Source of the DNA: Amoebidium appalachense
Lineage: Eukaryota > Ichthyosporea
Reading direction: 5' to 3'
Length of the DNA stretch: 64,000 nucleotides
Assembly: GCA_963693365.1 (NCBI GenBank)
Contig: CAVNZM010000014.1
Location: forward strand, 5,022,001-5,086,000
Shown here: positions 1 through 24,677 of the stretch, piece by piece
How the letters are laid out: every line of letters begins with the position of its first letter
Position numbering within the stretch: position 1 is the stretch's first letter
Position numbers and translations under genes: made by a program
Notes under the pieces: model-generated
Seen by the model: only the letters and a program-made list of their open reading frames with translations
Told to the model about the DNA's origin: nothing
Database searches by the model: none

Positions 1-353
1 CATAGATACAGGCAGACACTGTGCTCCATGAATTACTTACACGATGCACACGTACAAGCGATTAGAACCATCAGATTCCGGTGTGGGTGTTTGCCCAACG
101 TGCAGATTCTTCATGACTATCCCGGTGACTACGTTTATAAAATTTTTGCCGCTATGCTAGTCCATGCAAAAAAAAAAAGGGGGGGAAGGGGGAAGGGAGG
201 GAGGGAGGGGGGGGGGGGGGGGGGAGGTGGCCCACTGGAGGAAGGGGGGAGGAGGCAAGGGGTAAGATATGTCCACTGTATAAACTAAAAGTGCAAATTC
301 CTCGGTGAGGCGCTTGGCAACCACCAATTTTTTGCAGCGCTAAAACTTGAGCC

Positions 354-401
<48 letters not shown>

Positions 402-770
402 TTTCCGCCTCCTTTCCATCACCACCATCAACACCTTTTCTATTCTTCGTATCCAATACATCTTTTGGTCACATGGCAATGTCAATCGAGACCCCAGGGG
501 AGGGAAGGGGAAAGGGGAGGCATGTCCCACAATCAAACATCTCGAAAGTTGCTGCTTTCATATAGCAGGGTCATTGATGCTCACCTGGGTGACCAGCCCC
601 TTAGTCTTGCACTGAACGGTGCATCGGATTCAACAACAGGATCCATCGGGTTGACAGAACTTCTTCTGACTCAGTCAGCAAACGAGTGGCATTTGGTCAC
701 CCAATATGAAATGCAGAAAGATCAAGGCTTAGCACGGTGCACCAGAAACTCGGATAAAACTCTTAAGTCG

Positions 771-815
<45 letters not shown>

Positions 816-1188
816 GCCTGCCTATCCGCCCATCCCTGGCTCCCTGACCACCCAGTCATATATTCCTTAGACCATCTTTGTGACTCCCCGGCCTCCCTCC
901 CCCTCAGGGCCCCCTCCCTTTCCACCCCCTCCCCTCCCCACCTTCCCCTCCCTCCCACCCCTCCCCTCCTTTATTTTAACCCGCTCCCCCCCTCCCCCCC
1001 CCCCCCCCCCCCTCCCCCCCTCCTTTATTTTAACCACCTCCTCTTCCCCCCCGTCCCCCGGCCAATTCCTTGCTCTTCTTCTTCCGTTATTTTGTATGCA
1101 GAAAAGACTTAAACTTCGAACCGTCCTATATTAGTAGATGTGGATGCCATGCAAAACCTTGTAATTAAACGTTCTTATGGTCTATTTA

Positions 1189-1219
<31 letters not shown>

Positions 1220-1421
1220 TTGTTCAGGGGTAAAAAAGGCGCCGGGGTCGTTTGGGGGAAGGGAGGGGGGAGAGGCCCTGTTTGCTGGGTGGGAGCGGGG
1301 GGGGGGGGGGGGGGGGGGGGGAGGGGGGGGGATGTTGGTTGGGGGCGTGGGGAAGCCGGGGTTGTTTCGTGTAAGGGGGAGCCTCGACGTTTCAAAAGTT
1401 TGGATGAAAAAAAAAGGGGAG

Positions 1422-1458
<37 letters not shown>

Positions 1459-2629
1459 CTTGTGCATACAATCACCGTAACTTACACAATCGTATTGCGT
1501 GCTCAGTGTAATGTGTAACTTTACCATCCATGTCGATCAATATCAACCTTTCTTACTATGCCGCCTATTAAACAAAAAAACGTGTTCTCTTGGACAAGAT
1601 TTTTATTTTATCCCGTTTTGTTCCCGGAGGTATCCCTAGGGGCCCTCAGGGGGAACTACCGTCTTCCACCCAGCGCCGACAGTACTCTAGCTAGGGTGCT
1701 ACGATGCTAAAATCCTAACTATACGTACACACTTTCCCCAGGGTATCAACACCAGCCACGCCGGTGGGTAGTTCTCTTGGACAAAATGTGGTGCCGAATC
1801 CATTGACCACTAGAAAAATCATTACAATGGCGATTTCTAAGTTGGGCCAATAAGTCGTTTTCATGTTATATCCCCGCCTCTTTCTTACCCCTACTTTTCC
1901 TCCCTCTCCACCTCCCTCCCCCCGACGGCCCCAATAAATTCACAGAAGCCTCATCGTAGCTAACATTCAATGCTTTACCACACACCACCTACCTACAACA
2001 CCCATGCCCACGACCACTCCCCTGCCCCCCCCCCCCCCCCCCCCCCCCCCCTTTCCTTGCGTTTTTGTCTTTTACTTTCAATTCGTAACAAACGTCCTCT
2101 CCCAGCTTCCGCCTCTCCATTCTCAAGAACGAGCATGATGGTAAACGACTTGCTCACCAGAGAGTTGGGGGAAGGGGGGAGGAGAGTGGGGGAGGGGGGG
2201 GGGGGGGGGGGGGCTTGTCCCACAATCAACTTTTCCAATCGTGCCAACCTATAGCCACATGACCATTCTATATTGACTTGGGTGACCAGCCCCTTGTACT
2301 TGCACTGAACCGTAGTGCATGAGATTCAGCTTATCCTTTGGCCTTCGATTGCCCGGGGATGGCCAATGAGCCTGTGGTAACTGGTCGCCCAAAATTGTGT
2401 AGCAGAAAAAATACGAGTGCGCACACCCAACTTTCCAAACTCATGAGCCATTGCTTCACCCCATCATATACCCTGACCAAGCACTTACGTTTGAAAAAAA
2501 AGTATTCTCCCCCCCCCCCCCCCCCCCCCCCCCTCACCCTCTACTTTCAAAAGTTTGTGGACAGAAAACGTGCATCTAAAGTGCTTTCTCTAAACTTCTG
2601 GTGCTTCGAACTGTGTGTGTGTGTGTGTG

Positions 2630-2687
<58 letters not shown>

Positions 2688-2778
2688 CGTGCGCGCGCGT
2701 GTGTGGGTGTGGGTGCTTGTGTGTGTGTGTGCGTGGCTGTGTGTGTGCTTGTGTGTGCGTGGCTGTGTGTGTGTGGTT

Positions 2779-2816
<38 letters not shown>

Positions 2817-3161
2817 TGTGTGCGTGTGTGTGACACTATGTCTGTATATGTATGTGTGTGTGTACAGTGTCCAGGGGGAAGGCAGGGGGGGGGGGGGGGG
2901 GGGGGGGGGGGCTTTATGGGGGATCAAGGATTGCTCTTTCACGACAAAATGGGTTATCTCAAGCCGAACACAAGCGAAATAAACCAGTCTCCATATTTTC
3001 GTTTCAATTTTTGTGGACTACATGCCCACTACGTGCACATGCAAACCAGCCACCACTCACTTTACATACAAATCGGCGCTACAACATTCGTAAAACAGCA
3101 AGCAAACTCAGCGTTACATTCTGTGCTTGCATATGTCGCCTATCTATTGGTTGTGACCCCT

Positions 3162-3203
<42 letters not shown>

Positions 3204-3522
3204 AAGAAAAACAGCCCAAATTCACATCCACAAACCCCACAGACACCTGCAGACACCCTGTGCTCTATCCATCACCTACACGATTGTGCGAGGTATGATA
3301 CATAGAACCATTCACATTCCAATGGGGGTGTTGGCCCAGCCTTCCTTATCGGAACACGCTTTTATAATCTGTTACGGTTTTACAAGGAAATAGCAAGGGA
3401 AGAGGGGGTTTCGCGAAAAGGCGGGGGGGGGGGGGGAGGGGGATCCGGGGGAGAAACGGGGGGGGGGGGGGGGGAGGGGGGGAGGAGGAGGGGGAGGGGG
3501 GAGGGGATCGGGGGGAGAAACG

Positions 3523-3563
<41 letters not shown>

Positions 3564-3650
3564 GGACTGTAACAAACTACACTGTGGGGAGTGATTATCG
3601 TTTATGAAAGTGAAACCACATTCAAACATGTCCATATTTAAAAGCGAGGT
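1..3650. other. Repeat-rich intergenic DNA downstream of the phosphatase gene
   Basis: No gene is supported here. The stretch holds a 46-nt poly(C) at 356-401, several poly(G) runs (219-224 area, 1195-1219, 1300-1320, 1427-1454), a (TA)n tract at about 774-813, a (GT)n region at about 2611-2835 and a poly(C)/poly(A) tract at about 3163-3205. Unique-looking DNA at 1500-1960 shows no coding signal. Two sets of related segments show past local duplication: about 15-120 resembles about 3240-3345, and about 525-640 resembles about 2215-2330. A phosphatase exon remnant lies at 285-345. Confidence 0.6.
285..345 (-). pseudogene. Remnant or partial copy of the last phosphatase exon
   Basis: Read on the minus strand, this stretch encodes LVVAKRLTEEFAL. 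The last exon of the phosphatase gene (3651-3860) encodes [13 protein letters not shown]. The nucleotide match covers about 45 bases and then stops abruptly on both sides. It is either a broken copy or the edge of a second, tandem phosphatase gene lying to the left of the window. It cannot code on its own, because the catalytic and C-terminal parts are absent and a long poly(C) tract abuts it. Confidence 0.55.
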
Positions 3651-4298
3651 CTAAACCAACATTTTCGACTTCAGCGCCAGAACCCACTCCGGGCCGAAAC
3701 CCGCATGGTCCAAATACGCCTCCACTGACCCGTATTCCTGCCTTACGTAAGCAAGTGCTTTTAAAATGGCCTCCGGATTGGCCAGCGCAAATTCCTCGGT
3801 GAGGCCCTTGGCAACCACCAATTCTTGCCGTGTCTGTTCGGCAATCGGTTCGAGGCCCGGCTGTGTGTGTGTGTGTGTGTGTGGGTGGTTGAGTGTGTGC
3901 GTGTGGCTGAGTGTGTGGGTGTGTGTGCGTGGTGATGGTGGTGGTGGTGGGGGGGTGGGGGTGGTGGTGGGGGGGGAGGGGGGGGGGGGGGGGGAGGGGG
4001 GAGGGGGGAGGGGGGGATTTCACATCAACATAGGGTGTGTGCTCGGATACACGTGTAAGGAAATAAGGCAAAGTTGTTGTACCGGGGACTAGAGAAAGAC
4101 AGACAAGTGGAAGAAGAGGTTCGAAGAACAAAGGAACTTGGGGGAGGAGGTTGGAGGGGCAGGGGTTTTCTTTTCTTTTCTTTCTTTCTTTTTTTTTTGG
4201 GGGGGGGGTAGTGGGGGTGAAGGGGGAGGAAGAAGGGGTTATAACGGGTGCAGGGGGAAGCGAGGGTGGTGGTGACGGTGACCGCTCGGCGGCGGCGG

Positions 4299-4335
<37 letters not shown>

Positions 4336-4509
4336 GGGGGAGGGGGGAGAGGGGGGGAGCGGGGGGGGGGGGGGAGGGGGGAGCGAGAACGAGATTGGGG
4401 CAGGCAGGGGGCGAGGGGAACGGAAAGGGAGGGAAGAGGGAGAGGGAGAGGGAAAAGGAGAGGGCGGGGAGAGGCAGTTAAACGACAAGGAAAAAATTGC
4501 GCTAAGGAA

Positions 4510-4581
<72 letters not shown>

Positions 4582-5484
4582 AAAAGAAAAAGAAAATAGA
4601 AACTCATGCACCCCTTCCCCTTGCCCCTGCTCTCCCTTACAATAACCACTACCTGAAAGTACATCTAAAAAAAACCCTTTCACGCCACTACCCACTCAGA
4701 TCCAAAGCAGTTTACCCCTTTATTTATAAGGTGATAAAAAATAAAACCCACCTCTGATAGGGCGTAGTCACTTGCTATGTCGTCATCTGCCACCCCCAGG
4801 CAGGCCAGGCAGAGGGCTGCTATTAGACCCGTCCGGTCCTTGCCGTGGCTGCAGTGGAACAGCACGCTCTGGCCAATAGAAAAGCAGAGTTAAAATCCCA
4901 ACCAATCGTGCGGCTTCATCAGTATTAGTAGAAAGGAAAGGCAGAACTATTCCAAGGCAATCGTGTTGCTTTATTAGGAATAGTGGAACAGCATGCCCAA
5001 TAGACAACACAGCCAAAGTGTACATCAATCGTGTCAATCTTTTAGTAAAACAGCATGCTCTTGCCAATAAGAAAATAGTCTCATGGCCTCGTCCAATCGC
5101 ATTGCTGAAACAGTAAAAGGTGGAACACCTGCTTTGCCGGGAGGGGGGAGGGTGTGTGTGTGTGTGTGGGGGGGGGGTGCACTGCAGATGTTTCATCACA
5201 TGGAATGCTACATTGATTGCACATATTGACTGCACTCTTATGTGCATGGGGATTCCTGTTCCCTGCATGTGTGCACTATTTGACGCGTGCTTCCACCTTT
5301 ACTAAAACAAAAAAAAAGAGAGAAAAAGAGTGCCTACGTGAGAGGAGGTATCTGGTTAATGTTTTACCTGGTGGTCGTCTGCTGCAAGTATTTTCAGCGC
5401 AGATGCTAGCTGGTGGGCACAGGTTCTTAGAAGAGTTTGGTAGAAGACGGGCATGCCCTTGGCGTTCATTACTTCTTGTACCAC

Positions 5485-5570
<86 letters not shown>

Positions 5571-5648
5571 GCGAGTGGGAGTAAAAGAAAGGCTGAGTGT
5601 GCATGCAAGCGCACATATGCGCGCGTGTGTGGTGTGCAAGTACAAGTG

Positions 5649-5746
<98 letters not shown>

Positions 5747-5750
5747 TGTG

Positions 5751-5803
<53 letters not shown>

Positions 5804-6085
5804 TGGGTGTGTGTGTGTGTTTGCGTGTATGTTGTGTATGGTATGTGACGTGCTAGGTGGGCGTGAGCCACATGTGCGCAGGTTCAAAGCATGTGCATGT
5901 CAGTGTTTACTAGGCAGACACCAAACATCTATCCACAATGGTCCTTTCTAGACTTTAGGAAACTCATATCTGGAATCGACAACTAGCACACATCCCCCGC
6001 TCCCCCCTCCCCCCCACCCCTCACACACACACACAAACACACGCCTCCTGCTCCCCGTCCCCCCCACGGCCCCACACATCCCCCC

Positions 6086-6123
<38 letters not shown>

Positions 6124-6942
6124 ACAAAAACACGCCTCGTGCTCCCCGCCTCTCCATGCCCCCCAAACTTAAACACACCTCCTGCCCGCCCGCTTGCCCG
6201 TCGAACCACCCCGTTTGCCTTCCCCGTCTTCCCAGCCCCCAAATAATGAATAAACTCTTCATGGAGAAAAATCAAACACAGGCCAACACCAAAACTGGAA
6301 GAAAGGGTAGGAAGGAAAAGGCGGAAAGCATGTGTATCCGCCCCGGGGGGGGGGGGGGGGTTTGAATGCGGAACACGGTACGAAGTACGCATACACGAAG
6401 GATACATGCAAAGGCAAACATTCAAGTATGCAACATCAGCCATACGCACAGTATGCGTCATAAGCAGAGCCCATCCTCAGGGAGGGCCCAAGTCATCAAT
6501 TGCGTCTGAGTTTCGACCCCTTAGCCCGCGTATATACGACTCTCCAACTCAGACAGCAGCATCAACTGAACTTGGGAGGGTCAACCCGTCTTGATCAAAG
6601 ACGAGCAGGGTTGCTTATGCAAGCAAGGTGAGCAAAACGGTGAAGATGTGTGTGCAAACTAATGCAGTGCAGCGAAAAATGCGTACGTGCTTACAGATGC
6701 ACAACACAGAGGGGGGGGGGGGGGGGGGGAAGGGGGGTAGGGGGAGGGGGGGGGGGGAGGAAGAGGGAGCGGGTAGTTCCATTTAATACGAGATAAACAT
6801 GCTGCACTTTAGTATACGACAATGAAAATTTCACGGTAGAGTGTGTGGTCTTTCTTCTTCATGTGTTGCTCCAAGGTAGCTTTATTGGGAGGAATGTGGT
6901 GGTATGGTGGTATCAGACTTTGATGAGATAAGGTTTTTTTTC

Positions 6943-6995
<53 letters not shown>

Positions 6996-7268
6996 GGGGG
7001 GGCAAGTACCATATCTTGCGCCTGGTCCACCCCCCTGGCCACAGTCTTGAAGAAACCCCATTTGTTGGGTTGCTGGCGCACCATATCGAGATGGAATGTT
7101 GGTCCTGTAAGCCAATCAGATGTCAAGGATAGTGGGACGGGTTGCCATATTTGGTAATTGCTACATCCTATGCCAGAGATAAACTGTAGGTGAGGTCTGG
7201 AAAGGTGCTTAGATGGCATCATAGGTGCCGAAAAAACGGAGGGAATCGAGGAAGGTGTGTGTGTGTCT

Positions 7269-7303
<35 letters not shown>

Positions 7304-8577
7304 GAAGGGGTGAGGGTGGGTGGATGGGTGTTTTGGGGCTCCGGGGGGGGGGGGGGGGGGGGGGGGAGGGGGGAGGGGGGGGAGGGGGGGGGGGGGGGGG
7401 GGCAGGAGCCCAATGCATTGTCCGGGTATAATGAGTCAAGTCGAAAGCAAAGCCGATCATCTATCATCCACCAGTAGTCTCCCCCCCCCCCCCCCCCCCC
7501 CCCCCCTTCTCCCTCCCATCCTTCCCTCCCTCCTCCAACCACCACAGCATCACACTATCAAGAACAAAAGTCAATGTACCTATGCTGGCGCAAGAAACAG
7601 CTGATATAAAGCTATATATATGTGACAATAAATGAGTTACTTTGTAAGGAATGTAGATACGTATGTTTTCTCCATAAAACGCTAAAACACCAGCCAATGA
7701 GATGACGGTGCATATACCCATAAAAGGCAGGTGGTATCTTCGCGGCCTCGATTCGTATGCCGGGTGGCCCAAAACGGAATCCAACCGCCAGCGCTGTAGT
7801 ATTAGGGTATCCGTCGGATATGAAACATAAACCTGCGTAATTTAAAATTATGGTTGGCCAATGAGCATCCGTTGATAGCATTTACATTGGTCTATTGGCC
7901 ATGTGCTTGCGCACCTAAGGTAGGGAAAATGACCATGAGCCAACTATGGGTGAGCTAAAGAGCAAGAGGAGTGCGTGCAACCTCCTTATTACTGCTATCA
8001 CTATCATTATTACACATTGCCGCCCCCCCCCCCCCCCCCCCCCCCCCCCGAGAGAGAGAGAGAGGGGGGGGAGTGCAGCCCCCGGGGGGGAGGGGAGGGG
8101 GGATAACAGCAGATAAGTGTGTACACTTCCTGATGAATGGATGTGTTACTGTAAGGCACAAGAGGACAAGGACCAGCAAAAAGACATGGCGGGTCGGGGG
8201 GGGGTCGGGGGGGACGGTAGGGAATTAGATATGCGAGGAAGAAGGCAGGGGCCTAAAACTACGGGTGGAGGGGGGGGGGGGGGGGGGCAGTTAGGGGCAA
8301 GAGGTGTGAGGGGGGGGGGGGAGGGGGGAGGGAGGGAATGTGAGAGAGAATAAGGGGGGGGGGGGGGGGGGAGACAGAGAGAGAGAGAAAGAGAGAGAGA
8401 GGGGGGGGGGGGATAGAGGGGAGATACAGAGGTAGAGGGAGAGGGAGAGGGCGAGGGAGAGGGAGAAGGGGAGGGGGAAGGGGGGGGGGGGGGAGGGAGG
8501 GAGGGAGGATTGAGGGAGAGATGGAGGGAGGGAGGGAGGGGGGGGGGGGGAGAGAGAGAGAGAGAGAGGGGGGGGGG

Positions 8578-8624
<47 letters not shown>

Positions 8625-9325
8625 CCGGAACATCCCGTCCTCCCCTCCCTCACCCCCTTCCCTCCTTTCCCCAGCTTCTACTCCCCAGCCCACCCGCCCA
8701 TCCCCTTCATGACCCAAACCTATAAAGCCAGGAATATGTGTGATAAAGTGAGTGTGCAGCATGCTCATAGGTAGTGCCCTTAAGTACAAGTATGATAGGT
8801 CTAAACATGGCCAAAAATGCCCAAATATAGCGATACCATCTCACGTACATGGGCACCAACCCAACCCCTCCATATAGAAACATACCCTCCAATTATTGTA
8901 ACATGGCTCCTAAATATGATAAGGTCCTGCCCATGCAAAAAAGGTACACGTATAGTTTTGTAAATGGTAATGCTCTGTCCATATACGCTAGATAGATACC
9001 CATATAATTACTACATTTGGTAAGTTTTCTGTCCTTATATGCTAGATAGACATCCATATGATTGCTGTAAATAGCAACTTTCCGTGTCCCTATATGGTAG
9101 ATAGGAACCCATGTCACTACCATAAATGATATCTTTCTACCCATATATGGTAACATACCGGCCTCTGGGGCAGGTGTTCGTCATCTACCTCCCCCCTCGA
9201 CCTCACGTCAAGTAATGTGTCCACGTGGAATTGTTCTCGAAGCTTCCGTACGTCACCCTCCGTTGCATCATCTGGTCGGGCACTGCGGAAGAGTAGACCC
9301 TCCCTTACCCTCTGTTATGTGTGTG

Positions 9326-9395
<70 letters not shown>

Positions 9396-9658
9396 GTGTG
9401 GTCGTGCTGGCGGTGGTGAAGAGGACTGGGTGGGAGGGGAGAGGGGAGGAGGGGGGGGAGAGGATGGGAGGAGGAGGTGGGTTGGGAAGGAGGGGATTGG
9501 GTGGATGGGCAGGTGGAGAGTGAGAGAATGTGTGGGATTGAATTTTGGGTAAGGGTTGTGTTTGTTTTGTGTTGAACAGGGGAAGACTTTGGCGGAGGAG
9601 GGTGGTATGGAAAAGTGGCAAAGTCTTCAGGTGGTGTAGGGTTTGTAAGTGTTTGTGC

Positions 9659-9699
<41 letters not shown>

Positions 9700-10563
9700 C
9701 ATGTGTGTGTGTATGCGCCCGCGCACGCACGCGTGTGGGTGTGGAAGGGGGGGCGGCGGGAGGGAGGGGAGGAGAAAGCATCGTGGGAGTTGAGGTAAGA
9801 GGGAAACGCCGGGAGGCTGGCAGGCAATATGTGTTCCCTCAAACGAAGCACAAAGCGAGGTGTTGAGGGAACATCATGCACCATCAAAGGCAGAGCACAG
9901 CGGCATCTGAGGACGCAGAACATGCAAGCATCACCACATGGCAAGAAACCTGTTTTAAAATGGGGACTTGCAGCTCTGTGTGTGCACGTGCCTGGTGCCG
10001 CACGCGTGTGTGTGGATGTCGAGGTATGTGGATCTATTTGAAACGATTCACTGAGCGGCAAGCGGACGGAGAGAAGGGAAGAAGAGGGGAAGGGGGGGGG
10101 GGGGGGGGAGGGGAGAGATAGGGGGACCGGGGGGGGGGGGGGGGGGTGAGGGGGGGAGGGGGGGGATGGAAGGGCGAAGGGAGGGGGGAGGCGGAGGGGC
10201 GGCGGGATCGGTCCTGAGTCATCAGATCAAAGAGAGCAACAGAAGTTGGAGAGAAAGGAAAAGGGTAAAGGAACGGGCAGTAGGATTGTAAGACCAAGAC
10301 ATAGAGCGAGGGGAGTGATGAAGGGGTAGCAATGTAGATAAGGTAGGCTGCAGAAAGAAACAGAGATGTGTGATGAGTGTGTGTCTGTGTGTGTGTGCTG
10401 GAGTTGTGTGTTAGTTTGTGCAAGTGGGTTCGCAAGTTTGTGCGTGAGCGTGTGCGCATGCGTGTGCGTGTGCGTGTGAATGTGCAGGTGTGCGTGTGTA
10501 TTTGTCTCTGTGTGAGCACGCGTGAGTCTGTATATGTGTGTGTGGTGTGTGTGGGTATGTGTT

Positions 10564-10612
<49 letters not shown>

Positions 10613-10850
10613 AATGCGTGCGTGCGTGCGTGCGTGTGTGTGTGTGTGTGCGTGTGTGTGCGTGTGTGTGTGTGTATGTGTGTGCGCGTGTGCCTGTCCA
10701 CCAACGTCTATGTGTGTGTGTGTGTGTGTGTGTGTTTGAGTGTACTACCTTTCCATCTTTTGTTGTGAACCCTCCGAGGTCTCTGAAATTACACAACCGT
10801 TCAAAGACGTCGTTTCGTAACCGGCTGTTGCTGGCTGCAGGCGTATTCAT
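3651..10850 (-). CDS. Tyrosine phosphatase, Y_phosphatase3 (LipA/PtpB-like) family, seven exons
   Basis: Exons on the minus strand in order: 10749-10850, 9159-9311, 7718-7793, 7010-7104, 5368-5484, 4752-4868, 3651-3860. Phases agree at every join and give 289 aa. The N-terminus carries the family signature NFRDLGG (residues 21-27), followed by GLLFRSARP and LLDVRSRGE. The active-site loop [10 protein letters not shown] has the CX5R pattern (nucleophile about Cys187, Arg about 193) and Asp before the Arg, which in this family suggests activity on phosphotyrosine, phosphoserine or phosphoinositides. The C-terminus has the usual EYGSVEAYL helix. There is no signal peptide or membrane helix, so it is probably cytosolic. 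Start: the ATG at 10850 fits the family's short N-terminus; the frame stays open further upstream, so an earlier start is possible. It is divergent from the Pol X-like gene. Exons 3 and 4 (7718-7793 and 7010-7104) are the least certain, supported mainly by frame, splice sites and phase. Confidence 0.85.
4752..4868 (-). CDS. Phosphatase catalytic exon (CX5R loop)
   Basis: This 39-codon exon begins [14 protein letters not shown] and ends [12 protein letters not shown]. The acceptor (ggccag) is directly before the Ser codon and the donor is gtgggt. The next exon begins PGLEPIAEQ, giving the YALSEPGL join usual for this family. Partial copies of its acceptor and first codons lie upstream in the intron at about 4984-5072. 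Confidence 0.85.
5485..5843. repeat. (GT)n microsatellite blocks in a phosphatase intron
   Basis: Two long GT blocks (about 5490-5567 and 5650-5810) are interrupted by a short unique segment. On the sense (minus) strand these are (CA)n running almost up to the acceptor of the exon at 5368-5484, ending acctag. Open frames across them in all phases are artefacts of the dinucleotide repeat. Confidence 0.9.
6343..6620 (-). mobile_element. SINE-like element with poly(C) tail, subfamily A copy 1
   Basis: Read on the minus strand, the element runs from GCATAAGCAACCCTGC through GGTCGAAACTC and GAGGATGGGCTCTGCTTATG to GTACTTCGTACC and CATTCAAA. It then ends in a C run, seen as poly(G) at 6343-6360 on the plus strand. 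About 260 bp matches the copy at 37031-37304 nearly base for base in the opposite orientation. No protein-coding capacity is expected. GGTCGAAAC is one mismatch from a Pol III B-box core (GWTCRANNC), so a tRNA-like head is possible but not shown. Confidence 0.7.
8790..9160. repeat. Diverged minisatellite of about 55-60 bp units in a phosphatase intron
   Basis: At least four degenerate units carry variants of 'tatatgctagataga(t/c)acccatat' followed by a tail like 'actacatttggtaagtt' (for example about 8980, 9035, 9090 and 9137). The last partial unit overlaps the donor site (gtatgttaccat on the minus strand) of the exon at 9159-9311. The array reads as a periodic open frame on the minus strand, which is a by-product of the repeat. 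Confidence 0.6.
9159..9311 (-). CDS. Phosphatase exon 2 (FRSARP and DVRS motifs)
   Basis: This exon of 51 codons starts [15 protein letters not shown] and continues with [16 protein letters not shown]. It follows directly on TTKDGK of exon 1, giving the family arrangement NFRDLGG...DGK(R)V..GLLFRS. The acceptor is ataacag and the donor is gtatgt. Confidence 0.85.
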
Positions 10851-11761
10851 GTTTATGAGGGCGGCAAGGTGCTGAAAGAAAAGCGATGCGTACCGGAGAT
10901 GGGGAACAATGTATTGTGAGCTCGGCGCTGGAACGGTGGTTTTAAATAACTGTGGCTCTATAATAACAATTTCCCCCCCCCCCCCCAAAGGAAAAACGAT
11001 TGAAAAAATGGGCTGATCTGGTTGTATTTCGGCCAAGGGGTACAGTAGGGATGTGCGAGGCTTTCAATTGTACACTATGCGGACAATAGACAAAGGTTTG
11101 CACTTGCGGATGTTTAATATGTGGATTATAGAAAAAGTGACTGTGCACTATGGTATAATTGTTTCTCACACAAACGGCAGAGACATTGTTTGCTTACCGT
11201 AAACAAGCATAAAGGAACGAGAAAGCTGGTGTGTGCCACCGGGGTGTGAGGGTGTTTGCTTGTTGAAACCTTCGAGGAAACTTTTTTAGCCTGTCTTGAA
11301 ATATACGTGACAACCCAAATATGGTTATTGTGATCTGCTTTTCGGGAGGTGGCTCATGAAACACCCAATAGGAACACGTTTAGGCACATCCTCGAAAATA
11401 ACACAAATACAAATATCTATGGTATACCTCAAGGCTTCCGATGTCTGATGAAAACACAAAAAGTTGGGAAGGAAGGAAGGGGTAAGAATAAGAGTAAGAG
11501 AACATCTCTTTTCTCTAGATAGAAGGCCACCTCAATAAAAAACAGCACGTGCATATTCCTAGTTATCAACCGCATTTCCATCCAACGTGCACCATCGCGA
11601 CATCCTTTGCTTTCCTTCACATCTTTTTCCATGGCTACCCTTTCATTTCGTCGGGTTGACACGTGTCACCCAGACATCATGTACAAAAGAAACAAGGCAG
11701 CACTAAAGTGAAGGCAATTTTTCACTCCTCTACCCGCGCTAGCGAGCGATCGGAAGAGAAA
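10851..11761. promoter_or_regulatory. Divergent promoter region between phosphatase and Pol X-like genes
   Basis: About 0.9 kb separates the two start codons, which point away from each other. The sequence is of ordinary complexity apart from a 14-nt poly(C) at 10972-10986, unlike most non-coding DNA here. I see no convincing TATA box at a fixed distance from either ATG. Short open frames on both strands have no recognisable content. Confidence 0.4.

Positions 11762-24677
<12,916 letters not shown>

Noticed and set aside
2615-2836. Long open frames of Cys-Val or Thr-His repeats across GT/CA tracts here and at about twenty other places
   Set aside because: Pure dinucleotide repeats lack stop codons in several frames. 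There is no non-repeat coding content.
4239-4664. Poly-Pro, poly-Gly, Phe-rich and Arg/Glu-rich open frames on both strands
   Set aside because: They translate C, G, T or GA homopolymer tracts and appear simultaneously on both strands.
6406-6594. 62-residue frame conserved between the two subfamily A SINE-like copies (also on the minus strand at about 37056-37244)
   Set aside because: Conservation is explained by recent copying of a non-coding element. The frame is broken in subfamily B copies.
8893-9156. 87-residue minus-strand frame with repeated Tyr/Met-rich segments
   Set aside because: It follows the period of an intronic minisatellite and is not a plausible protein.
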